DNA of 64,000 nt from Ascarosepion bandense (lineage: Eukaryota > Mollusca > Cephalopoda > Sepiida > Sepiidae), in contig JBBBDQ010001287.1 in assembly GCA_037127315.1 (NCBI GenBank), positions 4,214,501 through 4,278,500 on the forward strand, in the 5' to 3' direction. Below, piece by piece: positions 27,652 to 36,789 of this stretch (positions within the stretch are counted from its first letter, which is position 1; each line of letters begins with the position of its first letter). Position numbers and translations under genes: made by a program. Below the pieces are notes generated by a model, which searched no databases, was not told the DNA's origin, and saw only the letters and a list, made by a program, of their open reading frames with translations.

Positions 27652-27965
27652 GTGCGTTTTGGTGCATTGGATGTCATCTCGGAACGAAAGATCGCAAGCC
27701 GAGTTCGAATTTCGTTTGAATTATTTGCATTCACTTACACGCAAAAAACCGTTGGTCAATGTATTAATCTGTCTCTTCTCCCTCCAGCTCTGGGTTAAAC
27801 AGCAGGACAGACAGGGTTCTGTAGCCTTGGTTGTCAACCAGTCTAATGCAAAATGTAATGGCAACCAACTGCGGAAAAGATCTTCTGCCCAGTCAGTCAT
27901 GTTTCATTCAAGACATGATCGCCCAAGCATGTATCACGTATGACACTTAGCTGACTGACTGACTA
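27652..27965 (+). mobile_element. S2 tRNA-derived SINE, full length
   Basis: Best plus-strand copy. The A-box-like TGGTGCATTGGATG (27659-27672) and B-box GAGTTCGAATTTC (27700-27712) are spaced as in a tRNA gene. The body has ACAGGGTTCTGTAGCCTTGG, GGCAACCAACTGCGG and GACATGATCGCCCAAGCATG. The tail is CTGACTGACTGAC. RNA polymerase III transcription from the internal boxes is the known mode for this class. The body may be comparable with the conserved central domain of cephalopod SINEs, which I cannot confirm from memory. Confidence 0.8.
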
Positions 27966-27984
27966 GATAGGTGGCAAGATCTCA

Positions 27985-28165
27985 TAATTTTAAAATCGGA
28001 ATGGTTAGATCTAACCGGAAGTTTTATGCTGAGAGCTTCTCCTCTCGCACTTCTCGCTTCTGGAACTTTCTGGCTTCTTGCTTCCCAGTCAACTACGATC
28101 TTCAAAATTTAAATGCAATATCAATTGTAATCTTTTATCTTCTTAATAACTTCTAATTTCCCCAC
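27985..28165 (+). mobile_element. LINE-B C-terminal fragment
   Basis: The frame gives RSNRKFYAESFSSRTSRFWN, then SCFPVNYDLQNLNAISIVI, equivalent to the end of the LINE-B protein. There is no conserved tail. Confidence 0.65.
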
Positions 28166-28228
28166 TTCTCAATTGTTGGTTGTTTTTTTTTTTTTCATAT
28201 TTTCTAACACTCATTAGTCCCCAATGCG

Positions 28229-29105
28229 TTCTTCTTCTTCTTCTTCTTCTTCTTCTTCTTCTTCTTCTTCTTCTTCTTCTTCTTCTATGTGCCTTGTTTT
28301 TTCAGGACGTAGGCGATCATGGCTTTCCACTTCTCCTTATCCTTGGTAGTTCTTAGCACGCTTTCTCCGTAATATCTTGCAACCCCCGTTCTGTCATCCA
28401 CCTACTCAGGCCCTTCAAATGTTATCCGCTGGTTTCTCCTCTCTGTCCCTCCCTCTATCTGGCCTCTTTGTATCAGGTTCTCCAAGCCTTCTTTCCTCAC
28501 TGCATGTCTCAGGAACTTTAGTTGTCTCTTCCTGATACTCACTATTAATTTCCTTTTTGTTTTCATCCTTTCCAACACTTTATCATTGCTCACATACTCG
28601 GTCCATGATATCCACAGCATCCTTTTATAGAACCCCATTTTATTTGGTTCAGGTTTTTCCTTCATCTTTGATGATATTGTCTAAAATTCACTGCCATATT
28701 GAAGAACTGTCATCATAGAGCAATCTAGTACTCTCTTCTTTGTTTCTAGTCAACGTTTCCTGTGTCTTAATACTTTACTCAGCTTCTGGAACGCCTCCTT
28801 CGCCATGCCAATTCTACTTCGGATCTCTGTGTCGTACTTTCTGTTTTCTGTTAGAACAATTCCCAGGTATTTAAATTTTTGTACCTGCTTGATTTTAGTA
28901 TCCCTCACCTGTATTTGTCATTTTGGGTGGCTCTTTTGCTGATAACCATGCATTCGGTTTTCTTGCAAGTTATTTGTAGTCCTCTTTTGTCACTCTTTTC
29001 AACTACCTGCTATAGGGGGTCTTGTAGTTTAGTTTTCGTGTCAGCACTATATCATCTGCGTATCTTATGTTGTTCAAATTTTGGCCTCCGACGGTAAATA
29101 TTGTA
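28229..29105 (-). mobile_element. LINE-A 3' portion retaining the YADD motif
   Basis: The 3' end is a (TTC)n run of 58 bp on the plus strand (GAA on the element's strand), then the complement of the C-terminal region (NKMGFYKRMLWISWTEYVSN and RKRQLKFLRHAVRKEGLENL), then KYLG and NCKKTECM-equivalent regions in broken frames. Near 29045-29080 the minus strand encodes VGGQNLNNIRYADDI. YADD is the catalytic motif of reverse transcriptases. This is the only LINE-A copy in the window with it intact, but frameshifts disable the element. Confidence 0.84.
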
Positions 29106-29440
29106 GTTGAGTAGAAATGATTAAAAAATGGTAACGGTTTACAGGTAGGTTTTCTTGGTCATTAATAATCATCAGTAGGTGACCCATATTTTAGGTCTTA
29201 TGCAAGAGTTATAGATTTATTAGTAAGACATGTAATAATAAACCATTATTATCTAAAAACAAAAAATCTATCTTATCTCAAAATATTTTCTGACATTAAA
29301 TAATATGCAAAGGGTTAGTAAGTCTTAGAAAACGAATCAGTCAATCAAATTCTTTCCTTTCTTTTTCTCACTAAATTCCGACAATGTCTCTGATATGTCT
29401 TTTCCGTTTATCTTTGAGATGAAAACGGAAGAGGCTATTA
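29106..29440. other. Mostly unassigned, possible 79-bp-repeat relative
   Basis: CTGACATTAAATAATATGCA followed by GGGTTAGTAAG and GAAAACGAATCAG loosely resembles the ~79-bp unit at 23.4 kb. No gene. Confidence 0.35.
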
Positions 29441-29444
29441 TTTT

Positions 29445-29600
29445 CTTTTAATTTTTAAATTATTTTTCCCAAAGCAAGTTAGGACCGTCACTAGTACAAA
29501 GAGAATAGATGACAACTGACGTTGCATTTAAACTATTAGTGATTGTAGCTGTCAGAGAAGCAAGAATACGGAGAGGAGCTGGTTCCATCATGAAGGATTG
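29445..29600 (-). mobile_element. Degraded LINE-B fragment
   Basis: The plus strand shows CCCAAAGCAAGTTAGGACCG, then GACGTTGCATTTAAACTATT and GATTGTAGCTGTCAGAGAAG, then GCAAGAATACGGAGAGGAG. These match the LINE-B tail and end of coding region with a deletion between them. Confidence 0.5.
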
Positions 29601-29734
29601 ATTCGCATTAGATCTCTACTACACCAATATTAGCACAGATATCTTCGTTGTCAAGTTGTTCTGACGGATTTGGCCGGAAGTAAGATACGGAACACACAGG
29701 ATGTAGGTTCGAAACAGTGTATTAGAATAACAAG

Positions 29735-29921
29735 AATATTTTTTTAATAATCATATCGCCCAAAGCAAGGCATTTTACTGCCACTGATTTGCAGGGGGTT
29801 ACATAGGAGTAAAGTTATGAGAAAGAGTGACAGGTTATAGGGTGTGTCAGGAAGTCGGTAAGAGAAGGATGAGAATACTGATGAGAGTGGAGTGGACGGA
29901 GAAAAGAGCATGAGCGAGAGG
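29735..29921 (-). mobile_element. LINE-B 3' tail copy 1
   Basis: AATCATATCGCCCAAAGCAA and the 3' untranslated complement (GTGACAGGTTATAGGGTGTG) stop at the (TATC)n tract. The sequence nearly repeats 30014-30190. Confidence 0.72.
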
Positions 29922-29922
29922 A

Positions 29923-29979
<57 letters not shown>

Positions 29980-29980
29980 C
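29922..29980. repeat. (TATC)n microsatellite
   Basis: Fourteen or so uninterrupted TATC units between two LINE-B tails. Confidence 0.97.
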
Positions 29981-30013
29981 CTTTTGTCAAATCTATGTAT
30001 CCTAGTCGACCAT

Positions 30014-30435
30014 ACATTTTTATAATCATATCGCCCCAAGCAAGGCAATTTACTGCCACTGTTTTGCAGGGTGTTACATAGGAGGAAAGTTATGAGAAAG
30101 AGTGACAGGTTATAGGAGGTGTCAGGAAGTGGGTAAGAGAAGGATGAGAATACTGATGAGAGTGGAGTGGACGGAGAAGGGAGCATGAGAGAGAAGATGC
30201 AGGTTAGTGAGATAGGAAATGACTATTGACTTTACATTTAAATTCTTGGAGATTGTAGCTGTCGTCAAAGCAAGTAAATGGAAGGGAATTCCACAGGCGG
30301 GAAGTGCGAGAAAAGAAGCTGTTAACGTAAAATTTGCGTTTACAACTTCATGGTTTTGCAGTAAAAGGGTGGGACCTAGTTACTAATCTTGTGGCTCGAG
30401 TAAATCTATATATAGGGGCCACTAGTGAGCTAAGT
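30014..30435 (-). mobile_element. LINE-B 3' portion copy 2
   Basis: The tail complement TCATATCGCCCCAAGCAAGG is followed by the 3' untranslated region. The coding end then follows with CATTTAAATTCTTGGAGATT, GGAATTCCACAGGCGGGAAG and AAAGGGTGGGACCTAGTTAC. The frame is broken in several places. Confidence 0.74.
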
Positions 30436-30529
30436 GTGTACAAAGTAATAATCAGTAAATAGAAATAAATAAATCCGAACGTTAGAGTTACGCTGCATTT
30501 TGTTGGCTTTAACTGCGGACTCAGTCAGT

Positions 30530-30823
30530 TAAGTGCCATAAGTGATAGACTCTTTGGGTGATCATGTCTCAAAAGAGACATGACTCCCTAGGCAGAAGAT
30601 TATCCCGCAGTAGGTTGCCATTGTTTCCTGCGGCAGATTGGTTGCCAACCAAAGCTACAGAACCCAAACTGTTCTATTTTTTAAAACACTTAACTATAGG
30701 AAAGAGACAGATTAATACCTTTCCCCAGGGTATTTGTGCGTAATGAAGGCAATGAATTCAGCTGGAATTCGAACTCGGCTCCCCTATTTGTCGTTCCGAG
30801 TCGATATTCACTGCACCACAACG
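30530..30823 (-). mobile_element. S2 tRNA-derived SINE, near full length
   Basis: Reverse complement view: A-box-like TGGTGCAGTGAATATC, TCGGAACGACAAATAGGGGA, B-box GAGTTCGAATTCC, body AGCTTTGGTTGGCAACC and GGCAACCTACTGCGGGATAA, tail ACTGACTGAG. It pairs well with the plus copy at 27.65 kb over its whole length. Confidence 0.8.
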
Positions 30824-30835
30824 CACATCAACTGC

Positions 30836-31375
30836 GGACAAGCTGTACTTAACTGACTACCGGAAGTCAAGCAGGTAATTATATATAGTAAGAGGAAGAG
30901 CCCTTTGTTTGTAGAAGGGCACCATAAAAAAATTGACCAACTGGAAATTAGTCTTTCTTCGATTTTTACACATTTTGGGATACGAATTATATAATCATGA
31001 GTTATTTTTATCATCTCCGGTTACTATTTGTAATACGTGTAGATGTTTATCGCTCGTTTCATGTTTAAAATTGGTTTTCCACTTACTTCTAAAATCTACT
31101 TCAAATCTCGGTCTTCAATTGTATTCGACTAAATTCTAAAATTTTGTTTACTATTTATTTATTTTTCTTAAAAAAATGTACATTGATTTCCCTGCATTTC
31201 ATTTAACTCTCTTCCTGGTTGTTTTGAAGAGTATTAGAGTTTTATGCTTTGTTTCATGTTTAGGATTCAGTTTCCAGTTTTTTCTAAAGTCTACTTCAAC
31301 CCTTTACTTCTAATGTGTCTGCCTAAAACTATGAAGTTATTTACTATTAATTCTTTCGGTCCTCAAGAAGATTAG
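30836..31375. repeat. Spacer with a loose ~200-bp direct duplication
   Basis: TTTCATGTTTAAAATTGGTT and CTAAAATCTACTTCAA at 31058-31105 recur as TTTCATGTTTAGGATTCAG and CTAAAGTCTACTTCAA at 31250-31300. No gene is seen. Confidence 0.45.
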
Positions 31376-31384
31376 ATTGAGGAG

Positions 31385-32760
31385 GAAAGGAAATTAAGAA
31401 TTAAAAGCAACTCTCTCCTTCGATTTTACAAAAATTCACAATGCGTGTGAAATCCTTGTTTTGCCGCTTAGGAAAAGAATTGACTTCGTGTTTACGTGTG
31501 GGAGAAGAAATTAAGAATTAAAATCAACTTTTTTCTCTACTTTTACAAAAATTCACAATGCGTGTGAAATCCTTGTTTTGCCGCTTAGGAAAAGAATTGA
31601 CCTCGTGTTTACGTGTGGGAGAAGAAATTAAGAATTAAAATCAACTTTCTTCTCTACTTTTACAAAAATTCACAATGACGTGTGAAATCCTGGTTTTGCC
31701 GCATAGGAAAAGAATTGACCTCGTGTTTACGTGTGGGATAAGAAATTAAGAATTAAAATCAACTTTTTTCTCTACTTTTACAAAAATTCACAATGCCTGT
31801 GAAATCCTTGTTTTGCCGCTTAGGAATAAGAATTGACCTCGTGTTTACGTGTGGGAGAAGAAATTAAGAATTAAAATCAACTTTCTTCTCTACTTTTACA
31901 AAAATTCACAATGACGTGTGAAATCCTGGTTTTGCCGCATAGGAAAAGAATTGACCTCTTGTTTATGTGTGGGATAAGAAATTAAGAATTAAAATCAATT
32001 TTTTTCTTTACTTTTCCAAAAATTCTCAATGACGTGTGAAATCCTGGTTTTGCCGCATAGGAAAAGAATTGACCTCGTGTTTACGTGTGGGATAAGAAAT
32101 TAAGAATTAAAATCAACTTTTTTCTTTACTTTTCCAAAAATTCTCAATGACGTGTGAAATCCTGGTTTTGCCGCATAGGAAAAGAATTGACCTCGTGTTT
32201 ACGTGTGGGATAAGAAATTAAGAATTAAAATCAATTTTTTTCTTTACTTTTCCAAAAATTCACAATGACGCGTGAAATCCTGGTTTTGCCGCATAGGAAA
32301 AGAATTGACCTCGTGTTTACGTGTGGGATAAGAAATTAAGAATTAAAATCAACTTTTTTCTTTACTTTTACAAAAATTCACAATGACGTGTGAAATCCTG
32401 GTTTTGCCGCATAGGAAAAGAATTGACCTCGTGTTTACGTGTGGGATAAGAAATTAAGAATTAAAATCAACTTTTTTCTTTACTTTTACAAAAATTCACA
32501 ATGACGTGTGAAATCCTGGTTTTGCCGCATAGGAAAAGAATTGACCTCGTGTTTACGTGTGGGATAAGAAATTAAGAATTAAAATCAACTTTTTTCTTTA
32601 CTTTTACAAAAATTCACAATGACGTGTGAAATCCTGGTTTTGCCGCATAGGAAAAGAATTGACCTCGTGTTTACGTGTGGGATAAGAAATTAAGAATTAA
32701 AATCAACTTTTTTCTTTACTTTTACAAAAATTCACAGTGACGTGTGAAATCCTGGTTTTT
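31385..32760. repeat. 118-bp tandem array, 12 units
   Basis: Twelve anchors (ATG(A)CGTGTGAAATCC) lie near 31441, 31559, 31676, 31794, 31911, 32029, 32147, 32265, 32382, 32500, 32618 and 32736, giving 117-118 bp. Each unit also has GAAATTAAGAATTAAAATCA, TTTTGCCGC and GACCTCGTGTTTACGTGTGG. The last units before 32700 are almost identical. The final one decays into single-copy sequence after CCTGGTTTTTATC. No coding signal. Confidence 0.92.
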
Positions 32761-32789
32761 ATCAAATAGGAAAAGGATTGCCCATGTGC

Positions 32790-33034
32790 TTACAGAAAAA
32801 GTCGAAAAATCTAAATGATATATAAATGACTTCGATCAGCGTCAGCCAGCCAGAGATGGAAGCAACAGAGACGACAAGATAAAATGTAACGGAAGAAGCT
32901 TCACGTCTACCCAGACATTAGTCCTCTTTTTCGGGTGGTGATTCCTATCAAACAAACACTCTTACATACCTACGCAAAAACTCTTTCCAACAAGAACATT
33001 TCTACACCACTTGATACCCTTAACTTTCTAATTG
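32790..33034 (+). mobile_element. LTR-like repeat related to 25.4-25.6 kb
   Basis: TATATAAATGACTTCG, CAGCCAGAGATGGAAGCAAC, AAAATGTAACGG, TTTCCAACAAGAACATTTC and CCCTTAACTTTCTAATTG follow the order seen at 25355-25600. The repeat is interrupted on its right by the solo LTR. It directly follows the 118-bp array, which may have grown from its edge. Confidence 0.42.
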
Positions 33035-33324
33035 TGTTGGGACGCCCGCGCCTATTCGGCTATAATGGACTATTCCATTACTATGTAAAGTAATGGTGGC
33101 ATCTACGTAGGGAGAGTGTGCCGAGCAGCCGATCGACAAGTCAGTCGCAGACTTCCGGTGACGACCCGGAAGTACCCATTGCTCATACTACGTCTTACGA
33201 CGGTTGGGATGATTAACCTTTATTCTTGTATTGGATACTAATAACCTTTGTAAATACTATTTTCACGGAATACAACAATTAACCTATTCCTGTTGAGTTA
33301 TTTATTCTTACTCACGACATAACA
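33035..33324 (+). mobile_element. Solo LTR, 290 bp, with AATTG target duplication
   Basis: It begins TGTTGGGACGCCC and ends CACGACATAACA (TG...CA). AATTG precedes (33030-33034) and follows (33325-33329). There is a short internal palindrome, CCATTAC...GTAATGG, near 33074-33095. A 5-bp duplication suits Gypsy-type or other LTR retrotransposons; the family is not determined. No internal region remains, so it is the product of LTR-LTR recombination. Confidence 0.72.
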
Positions 33325-33329
33325 AATTG

Positions 33330-33529
33330 AAACGCTGCATTGTATGAATAATGGACAAAAGAAATAGACATTTTTTTTTTACAATGATGTTTAACTTGTA
33401 CCAGGCCAAAGAGTCCTGCGTGTTAGAGACTAAGAAGCATGAAGATGTTTTCTTTTAATTTGTACGCTGTGTGGCTATTGCTTTAGAATGAAAAAGTTTA
33501 ATGTAGTAATCTATAAGCCATTTATGTAA
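33330..33529. other. Unassigned sequence
   Basis: No feature recognised. Confidence 0.45.
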
Positions 33530-33670
33530 TATTAGAGAGATTTTAGTCGATAACACAATAATACTCACACATGCCCACAGTAAAAAAAACCTTCACATAC
33601 TGAAGGCCATCTACATTAAATCAAAGCCGCCCACACTCAAAGAAATCACATTTCAATTTAATCCCATCAT
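33530..33670 (+). mobile_element. PLE C-terminal fragment
   Basis: The plus-strand translation gives EILVDNTIILTHAHSKKNLH then ILKAIYIKSKPPTLKEITF. This parallels the PLE fragment at 14.35-14.59 kb residue for residue in spacing. The LINE-B copy follows immediately. Confidence 0.58.
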
Positions 33671-33674
33671 TTCA

Positions 33675-34440
33675 ACGATAGCTAAATCCATAGCTAAACC
33701 CACTACTAAGAAATTTGGGTCACTGTGTCGGGCCAGGATGTTTTTCCCGCCTGAATCCATCCTGCATATATACAAATCAACCATTCGTCCGTGCATGGAA
33801 TACTGCTGCCATATATGGTCAGGCGCCCCTTCTGTTCATCTCAGTGTTCTCGACAGGCTCCAAAGGAGAATAAGTAATGTGATAGTTACCGACTTGCCGG
33901 CTCGACTACAACCACATCCCCACCGACGAGATGTGGCCTCCCTTTGTCTGTTCTATAAATGTCTGTTCTATAAATACTTTCATGGCTTCTGCTCCAACGA
34001 ACTTAAGTCACTGGTGCCTCTGCAACAGGTGTTTACTCATGCAACCAGATTGGCAACTGAGTCCCACCCATTCACAGTTAGATTAACCAAATGCAGACGA
34101 CAATTCTACTCCTGCAGCTTCTTCTCTCGCACTTCCTGCCTGTGGAACTCGTTTCCATATTCTTGCTTTCCTGACGGCTACAACCTCCAGGAGTTTAAAG
34201 GCAATGTCAATACTCATCTATTAACCACTTGACTCTAGTTCTTTCACCACCCCGTATATCCTTTCTTTTCTCTCCACCTTTGAAACTGTCATCACACCTG
34301 TATTCCCATCCTTCTCTTTCTACTTTCTAACTGGTTCGTCTTTCTCTTCACTCTCTTCTACTTAATCTTTTTACTCTTATGTAGCCCCCTGCACATCAGT
34401 GGCATTACCGCCTTACTCGGGGTGATACGATTTTTAAAAA
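33675..34440 (+). mobile_element. LINE-B 3' portion, longest copy in the window
   Basis: The frame begins KKFGSLCRARMFFPPESI, then LHIYKSTIRPCMEYCCHIWS, GAPSVHLSVLDRLQRRISNV, HRRDVASLCLFYK, FHGFCSNELKSLVP, RLATESHPFTVRLTKCRRQF and FPDGYNLQEFKGNVNTHLLT. IYKSTIRPCMEYC...W.GAP is the standard post-RT segment of jockey/CR1-group LINEs. A 15-bp in-frame duplication (33945-33974) gives LFYKCLFYKY. The 3' untranslated region ends TATGTAGCCCCCTGCACATC, CTCGGGGTGATACG and A-rich. The YADD core and endonuclease are absent. Confidence 0.86.
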
Positions 34441-34764
34441 AAGTTGTTTCAAACAAGATTAATGTTACTTTAAATCAGCTAATACTCATCAAAAAGTTTC
34501 AGAAAATTATATTTTACTTTTAGATGAATTTGTAATAGAATTGCATTATAATCAAAGAGAACCGAAAAGTGGGCGCTAACCCGTCAATTTAGTAAAAAAG
34601 AATCATCTAAAATCTTTTTCCAGTCAATTTAAATTTACTTTAAATTTGTTTTTTAAATAAATCAAAGCATTTTGCTGAGTGAAAATATTAAATTTATTCT
34701 ATAAATTTGAAATTATCAATTTAAAATTTAACTTGAATGTTAATTTATTAGTGTCTTTTTTTCG
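34441..34764. other. Unassigned AT-rich sequence
   Basis: A very AT-rich stretch with short repeats of TTTAAATTT. No gene. Confidence 0.5.
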
Positions 34765-35250
34765 GTCCTCTGTTTATTCTACAAATAATTTCATGGCTTC
34801 TACTCCGACTAACTTAAGTCACTACAGCCTCCGCCACATGAATTTAATCGTGCAACCAGACTGGCAACAGGGTCCCACCAATTTACAGCTAGATCAACTA
34901 AATGCGGGCAACAATTCTACTCCATTAGCTTCTTTTCTCGCACTTCCCGCCTGTGGAATTCCCTTCCATATACTTGCTTTCCTGACGGCTACAACCTTCA
35001 GGAATTTAACTGCAATGTCAATTCCCATCTCACTTGACTCCAGTCTTTTTTATATCTTGTTCTTTTTATTTCTCTCTATCTGTCTTCACACCTGTATTCC
35101 CATCCTTCTCTTGCCCTATCACTGAGACCCCCTTGTAACTGGTCTGTCTTTTTCTTCACTCTCCTCTTGTCGAAACCTTTACTCTTATGTAGCCCCCTGC
35201 GCATCAGTGGCGGTATCGCTTTGCTTGGGGTAAAAAGATTTTTAAAAATA
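34765..35250 (+). mobile_element. LINE-B 3' portion, diverged
   Basis: CTACAAATAATTTCATGGCT, CAACCAGACTGGCAACAGGG, TTCCCGCCTGTGGAATTCCC and GACGGCTACAACCTTCAGGA trace the last 90 codons of LINE-B in a decayed frame. The 3' untranslated region ends TATGTAGCCCCCTGCGCATC, CTTGGGGTAAAAAG and A/T-rich. Confidence 0.74.
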
Positions 35251-35279
35251 TTTTCATAGAAACTGATCTCATAAATTTT

Positions 35280-35460
35280 TGCCCGGGTGCCTCAACTAAT
35301 TTAAGCATTCTACAAAACTATCAACAATCATCGTTTCTCTGTGGAACTAGCCAGAAATCATCAACAAGTCTATTCTAACAGTTTCTTTTCTTGCACTACT
35401 CACCTGTAGAAAACATTTCCGATTTCTTGATTTCTTGCTCTTTCTCTGACACACGCTGTG
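35280..35460 (+). mobile_element. Weak LINE-B remnant
   Basis: TTCTAACAGTTTCTTTTCTT and GCACTACTCACCTGTAGAAA resemble the SFFSR.SRLWNSLP segment. Heavily decayed. Confidence 0.38.
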
Positions 35461-35463
35461 ACT

Positions 35464-36064
35464 TTTTTTAAAATCATATCACCCCAAGCAAGGCGATAAC
35501 GCCACTGATGCGCAGGGGGCTACATAAGGGTAAAAAGAATGGAAAAGAGAAAGCTGGAAACCACATCCTAAACAGGGAACAAGGGATGAGCCTCTTCACC
35601 TGTTCAATAGATGTGGGTGGAGTGTGGACCGGGCGATAGTTTAGTCTATCTATTCCAATCGAAAAAAATAAAAGAGAGTGAAAAGATTGGAACAGAGAAA
35701 ATCGGAAACTGCATCCTAAACAGGAAACAATGGATGAGCCTCTTCACCTGTTCAATAGATGTGGGTGGAGTGTGAACCGGGTGATAGTTTAGTCTATCTA
35801 CTCCAATTAAAAAAATAAAAGACAGTGAAAAGACTGGAAAAGAGATAGCCGGAAACCACATCCTAAACAGGGAACAAGGGATGAGCTTCTTCACCTGTAC
35901 ATTAGATGTGGGTGGAGTGTGAACCGGGCGATAGTTTAGTCTATCTACTCCAATTGAAAAAAAATAAAAAAAAGAAAAGAGTGAAAAGATTGGAAAAGAG
36001 AAAACTGGAAACCGCATCCTAAACCTGAAACAAGGGATGAGCCTCTTCACCTGTTCAATAGATG
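35464..36064 (-). mobile_element. S1 SINE tetramer
   Basis: Four head-to-tail S1 units in minus orientation, with heads ending near 35660, 35810 and 35960 and a fourth cut at 36064. Only the leftmost (3'-most in element sense) carries the full LINE-B-like tail. Inner units are joined by A-rich linkers such as CTCCAATTGAAAAAAAATAA. Units are highly similar. The 134-codon minus frame across them is a by-product of the repetition. Confidence 0.74.
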
Positions 36065-36140
36065 GTTCGACTTTCTGTTCACTCTCCTCCTAAACTTTTA
36101 CTCTTATGTAGCCGCCTGTGTAATGATTAAAAAAAAAAGT
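36065..36140 (+). mobile_element. LINE-B tail remnant with internal deletion
   Basis: TTCACTCTCCTCCTAAACTT, TATGTAGCCGCCTGTG and then AATGATTAAAAAAAAAA. The middle of the tail (CTTGCTCGGGG) is missing. Confidence 0.55.
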
Positions 36141-36484
36141 AATACCTATGTAATGATTAGTCGTGTCTCAGCACCTGAAGATTGCGCTGTGCTTCAGTTT
36201 CAGACTTGTGCTTTCGCTAAGGAATAAATATGGGCAGACATCTTTCAGTCAAATATGTTTCGTGGGAAACTACTGACAAAGATGATTTGATTAATTTTAT
36301 TTAATTTTTTCATTATTCTTACATGTTTCATTTTTGCTGGAAATAAGAAATGTAAAACTGTTCCAAAATTTCTAACATTCCAAGCGCTTTCAGCCTTTTC
36401 ACAGACCATTTTCAAGAACTTGTGTTATTACGTCTCGTTTTTTACTGTAGTTTAATCTTTTGTGTTTTACTGTTTTATTAAAAA

Positions 36485-36485
<1 letters not shown>
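36141..36485. other. Unassigned sequence
   Basis: No gene or repeat recognised. Confidence 0.45.
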
Positions 36486-36528
<43 letters not shown>

Positions 36529-36640
36529 AATATGTATATGTAAAAAATACATATAAATATGTATATATTTATATTTATATGTATATATTTATATTTTTAC
36601 ATATACATATAAATATGTATATGTAAAAATATACTCAGTT
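36486..36640. repeat. (AT)n and AT-rich palindromic block
   Basis: An uninterrupted AT run (about 36487-36522) is followed by mirror-like and palindromic combinations of ATATGTATAT, TATTTATATT and TACATATACATATAAATATG. Confidence 0.9.
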
Positions 36641-36700
36641 ATAATCTGAGATTAAGGACAGAATGGTTAAATAAAATAAAGACAAGAGGAAAACTGTATA

Positions 36701-36750
36701 TTCAATCGCCTACGCGTTTCGTCCTGCGATGGACTTTTTCAAGGCAATTT
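36701..36750 (-). ncRNA. Hammerhead-like PLE terminus, core degenerate
   Basis: Minus strand: ATTGCCT and AGGCGAT can pair as a 7-bp stem I (one G-U). GTCC-ATCGCA-GGAC forms stem II, followed directly by GAAA, then CGCGTA with a possible one- to two-pair stem III and a GTA cleavage triplet. The strand-one core reads TGAAAAA instead of CTGANGA, so activity is doubtful. The order matches PLE-associated hammerheads. It lies about 40 bp from the start of the 211-bp satellite. Confidence 0.5.
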
Positions 36751-36789
36751 TTCTAAATTACGTATCTCTAAACAAACAGTATTGGTAAC

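Noticed and set aside
33738..34232. A host gene of 164 codons
   Set aside because: It is the C-terminal end of LINE-B followed by that element's 3' tail.
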